DNA of 37,097 nucleotides, from the NCBI GenBank assembly GCA_030431515.1, contig JAUIIX010000029.1, positions 1 through 37,097 of the forward strand. The letters run 5' to 3'. Below are positions 24,643 through 34,511 of the stretch, piece by piece. Under the pieces are notes generated by a model. It worked only from the letters and a program-made list of their open reading frames with translations, was not told the DNA's origin and did not search any database. Every line of letters begins with the position of its first letter. Position 1 is the first letter of the stretch. A program made the translations under genes and the position numbers. The DNA comes from a bacterium. GTDB lineage: Bacteria; Bacteroidota; Ignavibacteria; Kapaibacteriales; UBA2268.

Positions 24643-27561
24643 TTACTTAACTATATTAATTTTATAAGTTTCACTTATATTATTGCTGTTAATTAGTAGT
24701 AAATAATTACCATTAGGGATTTCATTGAAAGTAAATTGTAAGTTGTAATACGCTGGATTAAAATTTTCAGATATAGAGAAATACTCTTCTCCTAAGTTAT
24801 TTATCAATTTAAAATTAATAACTCTATTAATATCATTGTTTATATTAATATTAATTTGATTTGTAGCTGGATTAGGGTAAGGAACAGATAAATTAAATGC
24901 TTTACTATTTACTTTTTTAAGTTCAATTTTCAAATCACAATTAGAATTTAATTCTCGATTTTTTTCAATTAATACTGAACTTAGAGGGTAACTATTTTCT
25001 ACGCAATCATTAAAATTTAATTTGATTGATTCATCAATTCCTTTATAATTTTCCGAATCAAAGCAAACAACTAATTTTGCTTGTGATTTTGCTTTAACTA
25101 ATAATGGAAATTGAGAAATAGGTATTGAGTAATTTATATTCTCTTCAAAAGTATAATTATCAAAAATAAAATCTCTTTCACTTTTATTATAAAATGTTAT
25201 TGAATCACATCTGTAAGTATCGATCATAATATCTTCAAAAGTATATTCATTATTTTCTTCTAACTCTAATACTAATCCACCGATAGAGCCAGTTATATTG
25301 ACTTCATTATTTGCAGAATCAATAGCAATTATCTCATAGTATCCATTTTGAAAAATATCATCTAATTGTAGTTTTACTTCATATTGATTGTTTACAATCG
25401 TAGCTGATTCAACAATATTATCTAATTGGATATATTTTATTTCTTGTAATCCAAAGTCAATGTCTTCATTATCCGTTATAATCAATAAATCATAAAAATC
25501 TTCACATTCTTCAAAATTACTTAGCTCATATTGGGGATTTAAATTATCTTTCCAAATCCTTATTAATGAATCCTGTGTCTTTTCTTGAAAACAATCGTGA
25601 TCTAATTCTGAAACAAATGTTAGTTCATCAAAATCAGCATAAGATTCTTTTTCTATTTTTAGATTTAAAATTACATCTTCACCTGGATTAATGGTCGCTG
25701 GTGGATTATCAATAAGTAATAATCTATTATCCAATTTTAACTTTAATTTCTGGGTAAATTTTCCATAATTATTTACTTTTAATTTCAAGTAATAATCATT
25801 AATTGCTCTTTGACCTTTGTCAGGTATGTCTGGCAGAATGAATTCTTGAGACAGAGTGAAACCAGGAATATCAATAGTATCAGAAGAGTATAAACCAAAT
25901 TTATCATAAATTCTATAAGTAACATATCCATCTTGGTAGGGGTCAACTAAACTAAATATTGATTTAGCATTATCTAAAGAATCACCATTCAAATTATCAT
26001 TATATTTTATATTTTCATTATCTAAAATCATAATACTATCTAAACCAGAATCATAATTATTTAACTCAGAAAAATCAATTTCATAATTATCACAATTACT
26101 TTTTCCTTTTATCCCTGGCGGATTATGATCAAGTATTCTTAATTTCAATCCACCACCTACACTACCGTAACTATTAGCATATCCATAGCCATAAGAGTAA
26201 CATAATATTGGGTCAGCCGAACTAACTAAATGTGTTCCTAAATTAACTGGGATATGAGCATAAACATATTCTGTGTTGTGAATCTTTACAAAATTCAAAT
26301 TAGAAGGCAATGGCTTAAAGTCTAATAAAGTATTAACTATTGATTCTTGTTTTAATACGATTGTAATAAAATGTTCATTATAAATTCTGGAGTGAAGTCC
26401 ATTCCCAATTTCTTCATAAGCTTGGAAATTAATAACTTTATAAGTTTGGTAAAACTGTTGAATTGGAGGATTCACAAGCAAAAAAGGGTCTCCAGTTTCT
26501 TTATTGCCAAAATCATCCGCAAATCCTGAACGTCTTATAGAATAAACATAGGAAGTCTTACTTGTTTTAATATGATATGCTTTGTCAATATCTGCTTCAA
26601 AAAACTCACCTTTACTCAAAGTCTTAAAGTACTTATCATTCAAATAAACTTCAGTATCATCAAAATATGCAATTACTCTAAATTTAGAATGTATATCTCC
26701 ATAACTATTATTTTGAAATGGTGTTACTAAATATTCAATTCCAGAAGTTTCGAAAGGACTCATCTGAGTAACTAAATAATCTCTCGAGTTTGTACTGGTA
26801 TAAGGTACACTCGTTCTTTCAACACCAGAAAACACTGCGAAATTTTTATCACCTTCTACTTCTGTACCAGTTAAATCTTCTCCTCCTCCAAAATCCTTAG
26901 CACGAGCATAATATACTTCACCTTTATTTAAAGTAATATTTACATCTTTCATATCGCTTTTAGATAATTCAGCAGTTGGTTTTATAGTAATCTTTGTGTT
27001 ATCTTCACTTGCAACTATAGAAAAATGGGAAGCTCTATGAGTTAATCCTACTTCATAAATTGAGCTATAACATGCTAAGATATACTTTTTCCCAGTTGCT
27101 TTGGTTGGATAAACTAACATTCCATCGCTTGACCATTTAGCTTGGTTATGTCCTAAAACAGTAATTTCCTCATCTGATTCTATATGTATAGACATTTTGT
27201 TTGCATTCTGAATATATTCAATGCCATTTCCAAACCTATGATTATCTTTATCTTGAGCAGGAATTTCAAAGTCATACCAAGGAATACCAAATGTTTCATA
27301 TTGAAGAACTTCATTAATCCTGATTGTTTTTTTAAACTCTTTACCTTCATAATTCCAATAAGTAAACCTAACATCTGTTGGTACATTAGAAGCAAAAAAT
27401 ATAAATAACGAATCTCTTTCTCTATCTTTTTTATCAAAGTCATTTATATTAACATGAGCATTCGGAGGAAAAGTAAGCCAAAAGTCTTTTCCCTGTGTTT
27501 CTGATTCTTGAGCAACTAAATTAAATTGCAAGATAAACGATATGATTAAGTTAATTATCAT
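24643..27561 (-). CDS. Giant secreted protein with IgGFc-binding-like N-terminus and T9SS sorting domain (paralogue B)
   Basis: This is a 972-residue protein with a signal peptide (MIINLIISFILQFNLVAQES). The N-terminal half resembles the IgGFc-binding domain family (TQGKDFWLTFPPNAHVN; VLGHNQAKWSSDGMLVYPTK; KYILACYSS; LTGTEVEGDKNFAVFSG; CYSYGYGYANSYGSVGGGLK). The middle carries Ig-like beta domains. The last 85 residues are a type A T9SS sorting domain (PYPNPATNQINININ; NGNYLLLINSNNISETYKIN). It would be exported by T9SS and attached to the surface. The family name comes from human FCGBP and does not show IgG binding here. Its ATG overlaps the stop of the upstream paralogue by four bases (27558-27561). 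Confidence 0.85.
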   Translation of the reverse strand: MIINLIISFILQFNLVAQESETQGKDFWLTFPPNAHVNINDFDKKDRERDSLFIFFASNVPTDVRFTYWNYEGKEFKKTIRINEVLQYETFGIPWYDFEIPAQDKDNHRFGNGIEYIQNANKMSIHIESDEEITVLGHNQAKWSSDGMLVYPTKATGKKYILACYSSIYEVGLTHRASHFSIVASEDNTKITIKPTAELSKSDMKDVNITLNKGEVYYARAKDFGGGEDLTGTEVEGDKNFAVFSGVERTSVPYTSTNSRDYLVTQMSPFETSGIEYLVTPFQNNSYGDIHSKFRVIAYFDDTEVYLNDKYFKTLSKGEFFEADIDKAYHIKTSKTSYVYSIRRSGFADDFGNKETGDPFLLVNPPIQQFYQTYKVINFQAYEEIGNGLHSRIYNEHFITIVLKQESIVNTLLDFKPLPSNLNFVKIHNTEYVYAHIPVNLGTHLVSSADPILCYSYGYGYANSYGSVGGGLKLRILDHNPPGIKGKSNCDNYEIDFSELNNYDSGLDSIMILDNENIKYNDNLNGDSLDNAKSIFSLVDPYQDGYVTYRIYDKFGLYSSDTIDIPGFTLSQEFILPDIPDKGQRAINDYYLKLKVNNYGKFTQKLKLKLDNRLLLIDNPPATINPGEDVILNLKIEKESYADFDELTFVSELDHDCFQEKTQDSLIRIWKDNLNPQYELSNFEECEDFYDLLIITDNEDIDFGLQEIKYIQLDNIVESATIVNNQYEVKLQLDDIFQNGYYEIIAIDSANNEVNITGSIGGLVLELEENNEYTFEDIMIDTYRCDSITFYNKSERDFIFDNYTFEENINYSIPISQFPLLVKAKSQAKLVVCFDSENYKGIDESIKLNFNDCVENSYPLSSVLIEKNRELNSNCDLKIELKKVNSKAFNLSVPYPNPATNQINININNDINRVINFKLINNLGEEYFSISENFNPAYYNLQFTFNEIPNGNYLLLINSNNISETYKINIVK

Positions 27562-30512
27562 TTATTTATTATGAATTTCCGTGTTATTCTTTGTTTTTCA
27601 AATTCAAATATAATGTCATAAGTACCATTATTCAAATTTGTAACATCTATTTCTAATATAAACAGACCTTGACCTATTTTTATTGTATTCTGATCTACTA
27701 TATTTCCATTCAAATCCAATATGTAATATTTCAAATCACTTTCAAAGATGGAAGATAATTCGATATTCAATTGATTTTGAACAGGATTAGGATATACATC
27801 TCCAAATCCCTCAAATTTTGCTTTCTCTTTAAGTACTAATTTCAAATTACATTTTGAATTGGTTTCATTAATCTCTCTAATAATAAATGATTCCATCGGT
27901 ATTTTAGTATCAATACATAGTGCATTTAATACTAAAGTGTCTAATTCCAATATTCCTAAATTAGGAGAACTTAGACATAATTCTAATTTAACACTATCTT
28001 TTGGTAATATTGTTAAAGGAAATTGACTAAATGGAATTGAAAATTCTTCATTATTTATTAAATTGTAATTATAATAAGTAATTGCGTAATCACCATAATT
28101 ATATATCGGCAGTAAATAACAATCATTAAAGTTTTTAGTAATATTCCCGAAATCTACGCTTGCACTTCTTTGGTTTTCCTCTCCAAATCCAAGGGTATGT
28201 CCTGGGATTACTCTTTCAAATGTATTAACAAAACCAGCAGAATCTTCTACTTCGATACTAATAAGTGCATCTTGATAAGGGTCAATAACTTGAAAAGTAT
28301 AATCCATATTGAAAGTATTATTTTTTTTATTAATTACTTCAATATTTAAAGATTCAATTACTCTAAATTCTTTAATTCCATAATCAAAGTCATCAGATTC
28401 AGTGATTGATAAATTTATACTTCTATCACAATCACTTGCATTAGCAAGTACTCTTGGAGCTTCGCTATCTTTATTAACATCAATATTTAAATTAATTCTC
28501 TCCTCTTGTTCGCAATCGGTTTTCAAATCGAGTTCAAGTTTATATTCACCTAATTTATCTTTGGTATCAAAACATATTTCAATAGTTGCTTCTTCACCTG
28601 CTTTCAAATTCATCGGAAAAGTATAATCAACTGTAAATAGCCCAACATCACCTCTTAATTCTAAGTTATCAATCCTTTTGTCAAAGATTCCATAATTCTT
28701 AACAGTATATTTCTTACAGAAATTCTTATTATCAGGATATTTATAATTTTCATTTATTAAACTATTCACAGTATCAATACTAAATGTAAAACCTTTAATT
28801 TGATATGTCTCAATTACTTCTTCACCTGATTTATCTGAAGTAGTTAAAGTAAATTCACCATCTTGATATTTATCGATTAAAGATGCTTTAAAAGTTCCAA
28901 GACTTGAGTCAGCATTAATATTTTGAGTAAAATTAATATTAGTATCATCTAATATGCTGATTTCCTCTAAGTTCTCATCGGTAACAGTTCCATTTATTTC
29001 GTAGCAATCAGAAATAGAAGCTATTGTAGGTGCTTTATTTTCTAAGTTTTTAAGACCCAAGCCACCAACATATCCATAACTATTTGCCACTCCGTACCCA
29101 TAAGAAGTTATACCAAAAGTAGTATCTGCTTCAACTAATTTTGTACCAGGGCTTACTCTTATCTGTGCATAAGAAAAAGTGCTATTTGGAACATTATTCC
29201 AAGTTTGGTTAGTTACTAATACTCCATTTATTTTTAAAGTATTTTTAAAATCATTTTCAATTACTACATTTATATAATGTTCTGTGAAAACGGTAGATTC
29301 ACGATACGACCACCCAGATCTTTCTGTTTCGGTAGTTGACGGACTAATTGTCTTATATTTTTTTAAATATTGTTCTTTAGGCGGAACAATCATCATAAAT
29401 GGATCACCAATCTTTAGAAAGTATGCACTTGATGCTTGAGATTTACAATACTGCACTACGCTAATCACATTATTTGAAGTAATATTTAAAGGATTAGAAT
29501 CAAAAATATCATAATATTCCCCTTTAGACAAGGTTTTTACTAAATTACCATTTACAAATACCTCAGTATTATCATAAGCCGCTATAATACGAGTAACATC
29601 TTCACCTAATCTATTTTCAAAATTTTTCTGAACAAATGGAATAGAAAAAGCACTTTTGCCCCATTTATCAATCGGTATATTTTGCGATAATAAATGATCT
29701 CTACTATCTCCTTCTCTCTCTATGGGTACTTTTGCTCTTAGTTGACTACCTATCACTACAATATTTTTATCAGCATAAACAATTGTCCCTGTCAAATCTA
29801 TAATATCATTGCCTACTTCTGATTGAACTAAATAAGTTTCACCTTTATTTAATATAACTCTTTGAATTTGACCTTTCAATTTTTGTGTTTTAGTAGATGG
29901 AGTAATAGTTATATCAGTATTATCCTCTGTACCAATCAATATAAACTGCGATGGTGTACTTGCTCTTGAAGAAAAATTTGAATTATAAGCGGCAACAATA
30001 TAATTTTTTCCTAATGAATTAACAGGAAATAACAAAGTACCATCTGATGATTTTGTTGCTTGATTCATAATTGTAACTGTTACATCTTTTTCAGAGACTA
30101 AATGCCACGAAAGATTACTTACTACTTCATTATGGTTTGTATTTCTTAAAGGATGACTATTCTCATCATCAAACCTATCGTAATCTTTTACAAACTTATA
30201 CGAAATCATTTCAAAATCCCAAAAAGAATTTGCAATAGTATATATTTCATCTGGATTAGTTATATTAAAGGTAAAAGTCTTTGAATTTCCAAAAATATCA
30301 TTTACTTCAATATAACCTGAAGTAGCTTCTTCTGCCGCAATGAATACATATAAACTATCAGCAAGGCTTAATCTATCAGAATCTGAAAATATATTTGTAT
30401 GAAAATTAGGTGGAAATGCAAAATAAAACTCTTTCCCAGAACTTGAAATTTCCTGTGAATACGAATTATAAGACATAATCGTCAATATTAAAATCAGTAA
30501 TTTTATTATCAT
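27558..30512 (-). CDS. Giant secreted protein with IgGFc-binding-like N-terminus and T9SS sorting domain (paralogue A)
   Basis: This is a 984-residue protein with a signal peptide (MIIKLLILILTIMSYNSYSQ). It shares layout and many motifs with the next gene: SSGKEFYFAFPPNFHTNIF; MNQATKSSDGTLLFPVNSLG; IDLTGTIVYADKNIVVIGSQ; SYGYGVANSYGYVGGLGLKN. Ig-like and choice-of-anchor-like beta regions follow. The C-terminal T9SS type A sorting domain begins VYPNPVQNQLNIELSS and ends with a basic strand (RITRKFIINK). The two genes arose by tandem duplication and are co-transcribed with an ATGA overlap. The start codon lies only 12 bp from the divergent methyltransferase start. A surface adhesin or matrix role is inferred. 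Confidence 0.85.
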   Translation of the reverse strand: MIIKLLILILTIMSYNSYSQEISSSGKEFYFAFPPNFHTNIFSDSDRLSLADSLYVFIAAEEATSGYIEVNDIFGNSKTFTFNITNPDEIYTIANSFWDFEMISYKFVKDYDRFDDENSHPLRNTNHNEVVSNLSWHLVSEKDVTVTIMNQATKSSDGTLLFPVNSLGKNYIVAAYNSNFSSRASTPSQFILIGTEDNTDITITPSTKTQKLKGQIQRVILNKGETYLVQSEVGNDIIDLTGTIVYADKNIVVIGSQLRAKVPIEREGDSRDHLLSQNIPIDKWGKSAFSIPFVQKNFENRLGEDVTRIIAAYDNTEVFVNGNLVKTLSKGEYYDIFDSNPLNITSNNVISVVQYCKSQASSAYFLKIGDPFMMIVPPKEQYLKKYKTISPSTTETERSGWSYRESTVFTEHYINVVIENDFKNTLKINGVLVTNQTWNNVPNSTFSYAQIRVSPGTKLVEADTTFGITSYGYGVANSYGYVGGLGLKNLENKAPTIASISDCYEINGTVTDENLEEISILDDTNINFTQNINADSSLGTFKASLIDKYQDGEFTLTTSDKSGEEVIETYQIKGFTFSIDTVNSLINENYKYPDNKNFCKKYTVKNYGIFDKRIDNLELRGDVGLFTVDYTFPMNLKAGEEATIEICFDTKDKLGEYKLELDLKTDCEQEERINLNIDVNKDSEAPRVLANASDCDRSINLSITESDDFDYGIKEFRVIESLNIEVINKKNNTFNMDYTFQVIDPYQDALISIEVEDSAGFVNTFERVIPGHTLGFGEENQRSASVDFGNITKNFNDCYLLPIYNYGDYAITYYNYNLINNEEFSIPFSQFPLTILPKDSVKLELCLSSPNLGILELDTLVLNALCIDTKIPMESFIIREINETNSKCNLKLVLKEKAKFEGFGDVYPNPVQNQLNIELSSIFESDLKYYILDLNGNIVDQNTIKIGQGLFILEIDVTNLNNGTYDIIFEFEKQRITRKFIINK

Positions 30513-30524
30513 ACAAAACCCTAA

Positions 30525-31058
30525 ATGAGAAAATTAAGCTATCAAGAAATATTATCTGAAAGACCAAATGAAGACGAACTTAAAAGACTCGCAAAACATA
30601 AAATAATTGTAATTCTTGATAATATTAGAAGTACATATAATGTTGGCTCTATTTTCAGAACATCCGACTCTACCCGAATAAGCGAAATACTACTTTGTGG
30701 CTATACTCCACATCCGCCCCGAAAAGACCTTGAAAAAACCGCACTCGGTGCATTAGATACAGTAAAATGGCAATATTTCAAGACGACTAAAGAAGCAATC
30801 GAATACGCCAAATCTATAAATTACAAAGTAATAGCAGTTGAACTAACAGATAAAAAAAGACAATACACAGATATTCAAAAGACTGAATTTCCAATAGCAA
30901 TAGTTATGGGAAATGAACTTTCCGGCATAGATGATGACATAATTTCAATCTGCGACGACTCCATCGAAATTCCTATGTATGGCATAAAACATTCTTTAAA
31001 TGTATCAGTTGCAACTGGAGTAATATTATATGAACTTTGCAAAATACATAATTCTTAA
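30525..31058 (+). CDS. SpoU-family (SPOUT) RNA 2'-O-methyltransferase
   Basis: This is a 177-residue protein. The three SpoU motifs are clear: motif 1 LDNIRSTYNVGSIFRTSD with the catalytic Asn/Arg, motif 2 FPIAIVMGNELSGIDDD, motif 3 IEIPMYGIKHSLNVSVATGV. The fold is the trefoil-knot SAM-binding SPOUT domain. It lacks the N-terminal RNA-binding extension of RlmB, so TrmH/TrmL-like tRNA modification is more likely, but the target base cannot be read from the motifs. The gene is divergent from the giant paralogue, with 12 bp between start codons. Confidence 0.87.
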   Translation: MRKLSYQEILSERPNEDELKRLAKHKIIVILDNIRSTYNVGSIFRTSDSTRISEILLCGYTPHPPRKDLEKTALGALDTVKWQYFKTTKEAIEYAKSINYKVIAVELTDKKRQYTDIQKTEFPIAIVMGNELSGIDDDIISICDDSIEIPMYGIKHSLNVSVATGVILYELCKIHNS

Positions 31059-31241
31059 ATTTGTAAAAATTATATACACAATAAACACATTAAACGTCTT
31101 TTTGTTACAAAAATAGGGTGTTTATTTTAAAAACATAGTTTAACTTCAAAAAACTATATTTTGTGATAAAATTAAAATCAGATTATTTTTATTGTCATTC
31201 AGAGCGAAGCGTGGAATCCATTGTTTTAGATTAATCAAAAA

Positions 31242-31269
31242 GTAGTGAACGCAAATTTGCGTTCACTAC
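31242..31269. repeat. Perfect 28-bp palindrome
   Basis: Arms gtagtgaacgcaaa and tttgcgttcactac meet with no spacer. It sits 21 bp after a dispersed repeat and 280 bp from the nearest start codon. Confidence 0.9.
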
Positions 31270-31299
31270 AATTCCAAAAAAACTAATCTCCCTTTCTTA

Positions 31300-31400
31300 A
31301 AACTGCAGCGCAGTTTCATATCAATAGCAACAACAAACAAAGCCCCTCACAACGCCGTAGGTGTTGCACCCAAAAGCTCCGTAGGTGCAAAATGTTAAAT
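31300..31400. repeat. Two-palindrome interspersed repeat, sister of 4183-4305
   Basis: Contains aaactgcagcgcagttt (31300-31316), then tcatatcaatagcaac, caacgccgtaggtgttg and agctccgtaggtgc. The order and linking sequence match the copy after rpoZ. Confidence 0.65.
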
Positions 31401-31547
31401 TTACAAAACCATAATCCGCCAAATCCATAAAGTCTATGATTCTGAGAAAATAATCCATCCAAAAATGTAACAAAATCGCCTCTGAAAAGTTAATTGGATA
31501 TAGAAATAGTACAAAAAATAAAAATGTTTTATATTTAGAAATTTTAT

Positions 31548-31555
31548 TATTTTTG
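31548..31555 (+). promoter_or_regulatory. -7 promoter element of the BNR-propeller gene
   Basis: TATTTTTG matches TAnnTTTG, 34 bp before the start codon. No good -33 TTTG is seen at the expected distance. Confidence 0.45.
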
Positions 31556-31589
31556 TAGAAAGTAATTTACATTATGAAGGATATGATAT

Positions 31590-33932
31590 ATGAAAACACT
31601 TTTACTTATTATTTCACTATTAAATATCTATTTATATTCACAGCCAGTTATAGAGTCTGAAAATATTAATGAATATTATTCTGTTTCCAGTTTATATATG
31701 AATGTATTAAAACTTCGTGAAGGTGAACTTGTTTTGTATGGTGGTGATGGTGGTGTATTACGTACTTATGATAATGGTCAAACTTGGAATCAGTCTTATT
31801 CTGGTACAAAGACTTATATTCCCAAAATGCGATTTAATAATAATAATGTATACGGTGTAACTCAAGATGGTAGATTTATGAAATCAACTGATAAAGGTGA
31901 TTTTTGGAAATATCAGACATTATCAAATGGGTTTAATGACTTAATAATTCATAAAAATTCAATTTATATTTCAACCTTTTCTGATTCTATATTTGTTTCT
32001 AGTGATGATGGAAATACTTGGAAAAAATATAAGATGAATATTGATTCAATATTAAATATTTCAAGTTTTGAAGAATATATTATTATTAATACTAAGACTG
32101 GAAAAATATTTTATACTGATGATATCAATTCTGAATTGATAGAATTAGAAAAACCATTAACTAGTTTTTATGTAAATAATAAATATTCAGGGTTTTATAT
32201 ATATTCAAATTCACAAATTGCCGAATTAAAAAGCGATTTAACTTGGAATCTATACGACTTAAGTTCACTAAATCGTAGATTCAAATTTATACCTGAAGAT
32301 AATCAATTCAAAATTTTCTCAGCTTCAAGAAAAACTAGAAGTGAACTAGGATTAGAGACTTATGTGTTTGATAAAAATACTCAGGAACTTAAGTTTATCA
32401 ATAAATTTAGGAATGAATTATTAAACTCTAATGATCAAATTTATAATCAAGAATATGAACCATTTGATGTTGAGTTATCTAATGGTGTTTATTTCTCAAG
32501 TAATTACTACAAAACAATTTTAACTACTAGAAATTTAATTAATTGGGATATTAACATTAATTGTAATATTACTGGAAACGTTCCAAAATATATTTTTGAT
32601 GATAAGAATATAGCAGTATTAAAATCTGGTAAAGCTGAAATAGTACGTTCTTCCAATGGTGGAAAAACTTTTAAAATTAATCAGAATATACCCTACGATA
32701 CAATTGATGGTAAAGAATTGGTTCCTAAAGCAAATGATATATTTATGGTTGATAAAGATAATGCATTAATTTACCTAAATAATGTTGGGGATTTTCATAG
32801 TGGTGCAACTGCCGCTTTTTCTAAAAAATTTATTGAAATTAAAGATTGTGAATATAAATCTTTAGATTTAGATTTGAGATATAGTGTAGAAACTGGGTAT
32901 ATTGATGATATATTTATTACAAACAATACCTTTGGCAAATATATTATTGAGTTAAGAAACAAAAGTAAAAAAATTATTCCTGATGAAAACGGTAAATATT
33001 TAGACTCATCGTACTTTTATAAATATTATGCATACAAAGATAATGAGTTAGATACTTTATTTAGTTTAACCAAGCAGATTATATTTCATAATAATATTTC
33101 AAGTATAAATACTATTTATTTCACAGGGAATTTAGAAGTTGAAGACTCAACTAAAAATGGAAAAACCATTTTATATTCTATGAATGATGCTTTTAAAAAC
33201 ATTAAAATTGAAAATGAGTTTGGTTATGATATAGGTCATTATGATATTCATAAGGATATTAACAATAATTATATAGTTTTAAATAATTCTGACATATATA
33301 TGTATGATAAAGAATTTAGTTTAATTAGAAAAATAGAAACAGAATATGATGGAATTGAAATCATTGGTAATTTGACAACTGTAAAAAATACTTATTTTAG
33401 GTTTGGTAGACCTTATTCTGATACAATAAATGGTATTATAATTAATAAATTTAAATCATTTAGATTTTACTTTGATGAAAACTATATTCCTATTGAAGTT
33501 GAAAATGACAATGAGGTTTATATTTTTAAAGAATCAATGTTTAACAAAAGCTTTAAATATAATATAGAATTTAGAGGTCTTTTTAATGCTTTAGTTGTCC
33601 CGATTGAACCTGATAGACTTGAATATTATACTTCTGTTGAAGAATTTACTCCACCATCAATTTGGACATATCCACCTTATCCTAACCCTGTTAAAGATAG
33701 ATTAAAGATGAAGTTTTATTCTGCTATTATGGGTCAAATAGGAAATCTTAAAGTAGAATTAATCGAAATTGGTAGCGGAAGAGTTTATAATATTAATGAT
33801 TATAAAATATCAACGACTGATGACTATTTTGGTGAGATAGATATAAACATTAGTAATTACAATTCTGGTGCATATTTGATAAACTTCAAACTTGGTGAGT
33901 CAAATAAAAGCGAGTCAATAATTATAGAATAG
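31590..33932 (+). CDS. Secreted BNR/Asp-box beta-propeller protein with T9SS sorting domain
   Basis: This is a 780-residue protein with a signal peptide (MKTLLLIISLLNIYLYSQ). Asp-box repeats S.D.G..W mark propeller blades: LRTYDNGQTWNQ, MKSTDKGDFWKY, FVSSDDGNTWKK, VRSSNGGKTFKI. The long middle region has beta strands without other motifs. The C-terminus has PYPNPVKDRLKMKFYS followed by a strand-rich end (ISNYNSGAYLINFKLGESNK, SESIIIE), a type A T9SS sorting domain. It would be exported and anchored. Substrate or ligand is unknown; the Asp-box fold does not by itself mean sialidase, and no sialidase catalytic residues were seen. SD AAGGA precedes the ATG, and a strong terminator follows. Confidence 0.82.
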   Translation: MKTLLLIISLLNIYLYSQPVIESENINEYYSVSSLYMNVLKLREGELVLYGGDGGVLRTYDNGQTWNQSYSGTKTYIPKMRFNNNNVYGVTQDGRFMKSTDKGDFWKYQTLSNGFNDLIIHKNSIYISTFSDSIFVSSDDGNTWKKYKMNIDSILNISSFEEYIIINTKTGKIFYTDDINSELIELEKPLTSFYVNNKYSGFYIYSNSQIAELKSDLTWNLYDLSSLNRRFKFIPEDNQFKIFSASRKTRSELGLETYVFDKNTQELKFINKFRNELLNSNDQIYNQEYEPFDVELSNGVYFSSNYYKTILTTRNLINWDININCNITGNVPKYIFDDKNIAVLKSGKAEIVRSSNGGKTFKINQNIPYDTIDGKELVPKANDIFMVDKDNALIYLNNVGDFHSGATAAFSKKFIEIKDCEYKSLDLDLRYSVETGYIDDIFITNNTFGKYIIELRNKSKKIIPDENGKYLDSSYFYKYYAYKDNELDTLFSLTKQIIFHNNISSINTIYFTGNLEVEDSTKNGKTILYSMNDAFKNIKIENEFGYDIGHYDIHKDINNNYIVLNNSDIYMYDKEFSLIRKIETEYDGIEIIGNLTTVKNTYFRFGRPYSDTINGIIINKFKSFRFYFDENYIPIEVENDNEVYIFKESMFNKSFKYNIEFRGLFNALVVPIEPDRLEYYTSVEEFTPPSIWTYPPYPNPVKDRLKMKFYSAIMGQIGNLKVELIEIGSGRVYNINDYKISTTDDYFGEIDINISNYNSGAYLINFKLGESNKSESIIIE

Positions 33933-33947
33933 ATAAACAAATAAATC

Positions 33948-33969
33948 AAGGAGCTTCGGCTCCTTTTTT
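33948..33969 (+). terminator. Rho-independent terminator of the BNR-propeller gene
   Basis: aaggagc-ttcg-gctcctt with a stable UUCG tetraloop, followed by a T run. Confidence 0.92.
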
Positions 33970-34168
33970 AGCCATTTTATATTTTGCCTGCTGTAAGAAA
34001 TAATAAAACAACAAATTATAAGCGAATACATAAAACACAATAAACGAATTTGTTCATATATTTCCAACAATTTAAGAAAGTGGTTCACTATTTAATTCGA
34101 GATCTAATAATAATTTCACAATAAAAGAAAAAAATCTAATTTAATTTACAATAAGTTGATAAAAATAA

Positions 34169-34199
34169 TTTGGTAGTTTAATATTTATGCCGTAATTTG
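34169..34199 (+). promoter_or_regulatory. Probable promoter of rpmI-rplT
   Basis: TTTG at 34169-34172 and TAATTTG at 34193-34199 keep the normal distance between the two TTTG cores, although the -7 box is one base shorter than TAnnTTTG. It lies about 40 bp before the rpmI start. Confidence 0.45.
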
Positions 34200-34237
34200 C
34201 GTTTCTTTTTATTACAAAAATCCGAAAAAGGTGATTT

Positions 34238-34432
34238 ATGCCTAAGATGAAATCAGTTTCAGCGGCAAAAAAACGTTTTAAAAAAACAGCAAATGGCTTT
34301 AAAAGAAAGAAGGCATTTACTAGTCACATTCTAACAAAGAAATCTTCTAAGAGAAAAAGACAACTTAGAGGTACTACTACGATAGATAAGACTAACATGA
34401 AAGCTGTTAGAAGAATGTTGCCTGGCCTTTGA
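34238..34432 (+). CDS. rpmI: 50S ribosomal protein L35
   Basis: This 64-residue highly basic protein has [40 protein letters not shown], then RLGT-like [20 protein letters not shown], all diagnostic of L35. AAGGTG precedes the ATG. infC, which usually lies directly upstream, is absent; a T9SS cargo gene takes its place. It is followed by rplT with a hairpin between. Confidence 0.96.
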   Translation: MPKMKSVSAAKKRFKKTANGFKRKKAFTSHILTKKSSKRKRQLRGTTTIDKTNMKAVRRMLPGL

Positions 34433-34446
34433 TTTTACTACTATGC

Positions 34447-34480
34447 TTATAGGGGATTGAAGCTCTCCCTATGGCTTTTT
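34447..34480 (+). terminator. Weak terminator or attenuator between rpmI and rplT
   Basis: Arms ATAGGG (34449-34454) and CCCTAT (34467-34472), extended by GA/TC with a bulge, are followed by ggctttttattatt. It may allow partial read-through and set the L35:L20 ratio, or bind L20 for feedback. Function is inferred. Confidence 0.5.
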
Positions 34481-34511
34481 ATTATTATAATTTTTATTAA
34501 GGAAATGTATT

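Larger units (their letters stand above)
31059..31589. other. Repeat-rich intergenic region
   Basis: No gene. It holds a 9-bp-arm hairpin (31080-31126), a dispersed 27-bp repeat (31194-31220), a perfect 28-bp palindrome (31242-31269) and the two-palindrome repeat (31300-31400). It also has the phrase aaatccataaagtctatgat (31423 on) and the promoter of the next gene near 31548. Confidence 0.75.

Noticed and set aside
24643-30512. True IgG Fc binding by the giant paralogues
   Set aside because: The domain name comes from a human mucin-like protein; sequence similarity of this kind in environmental bacteria does not show IgG binding.
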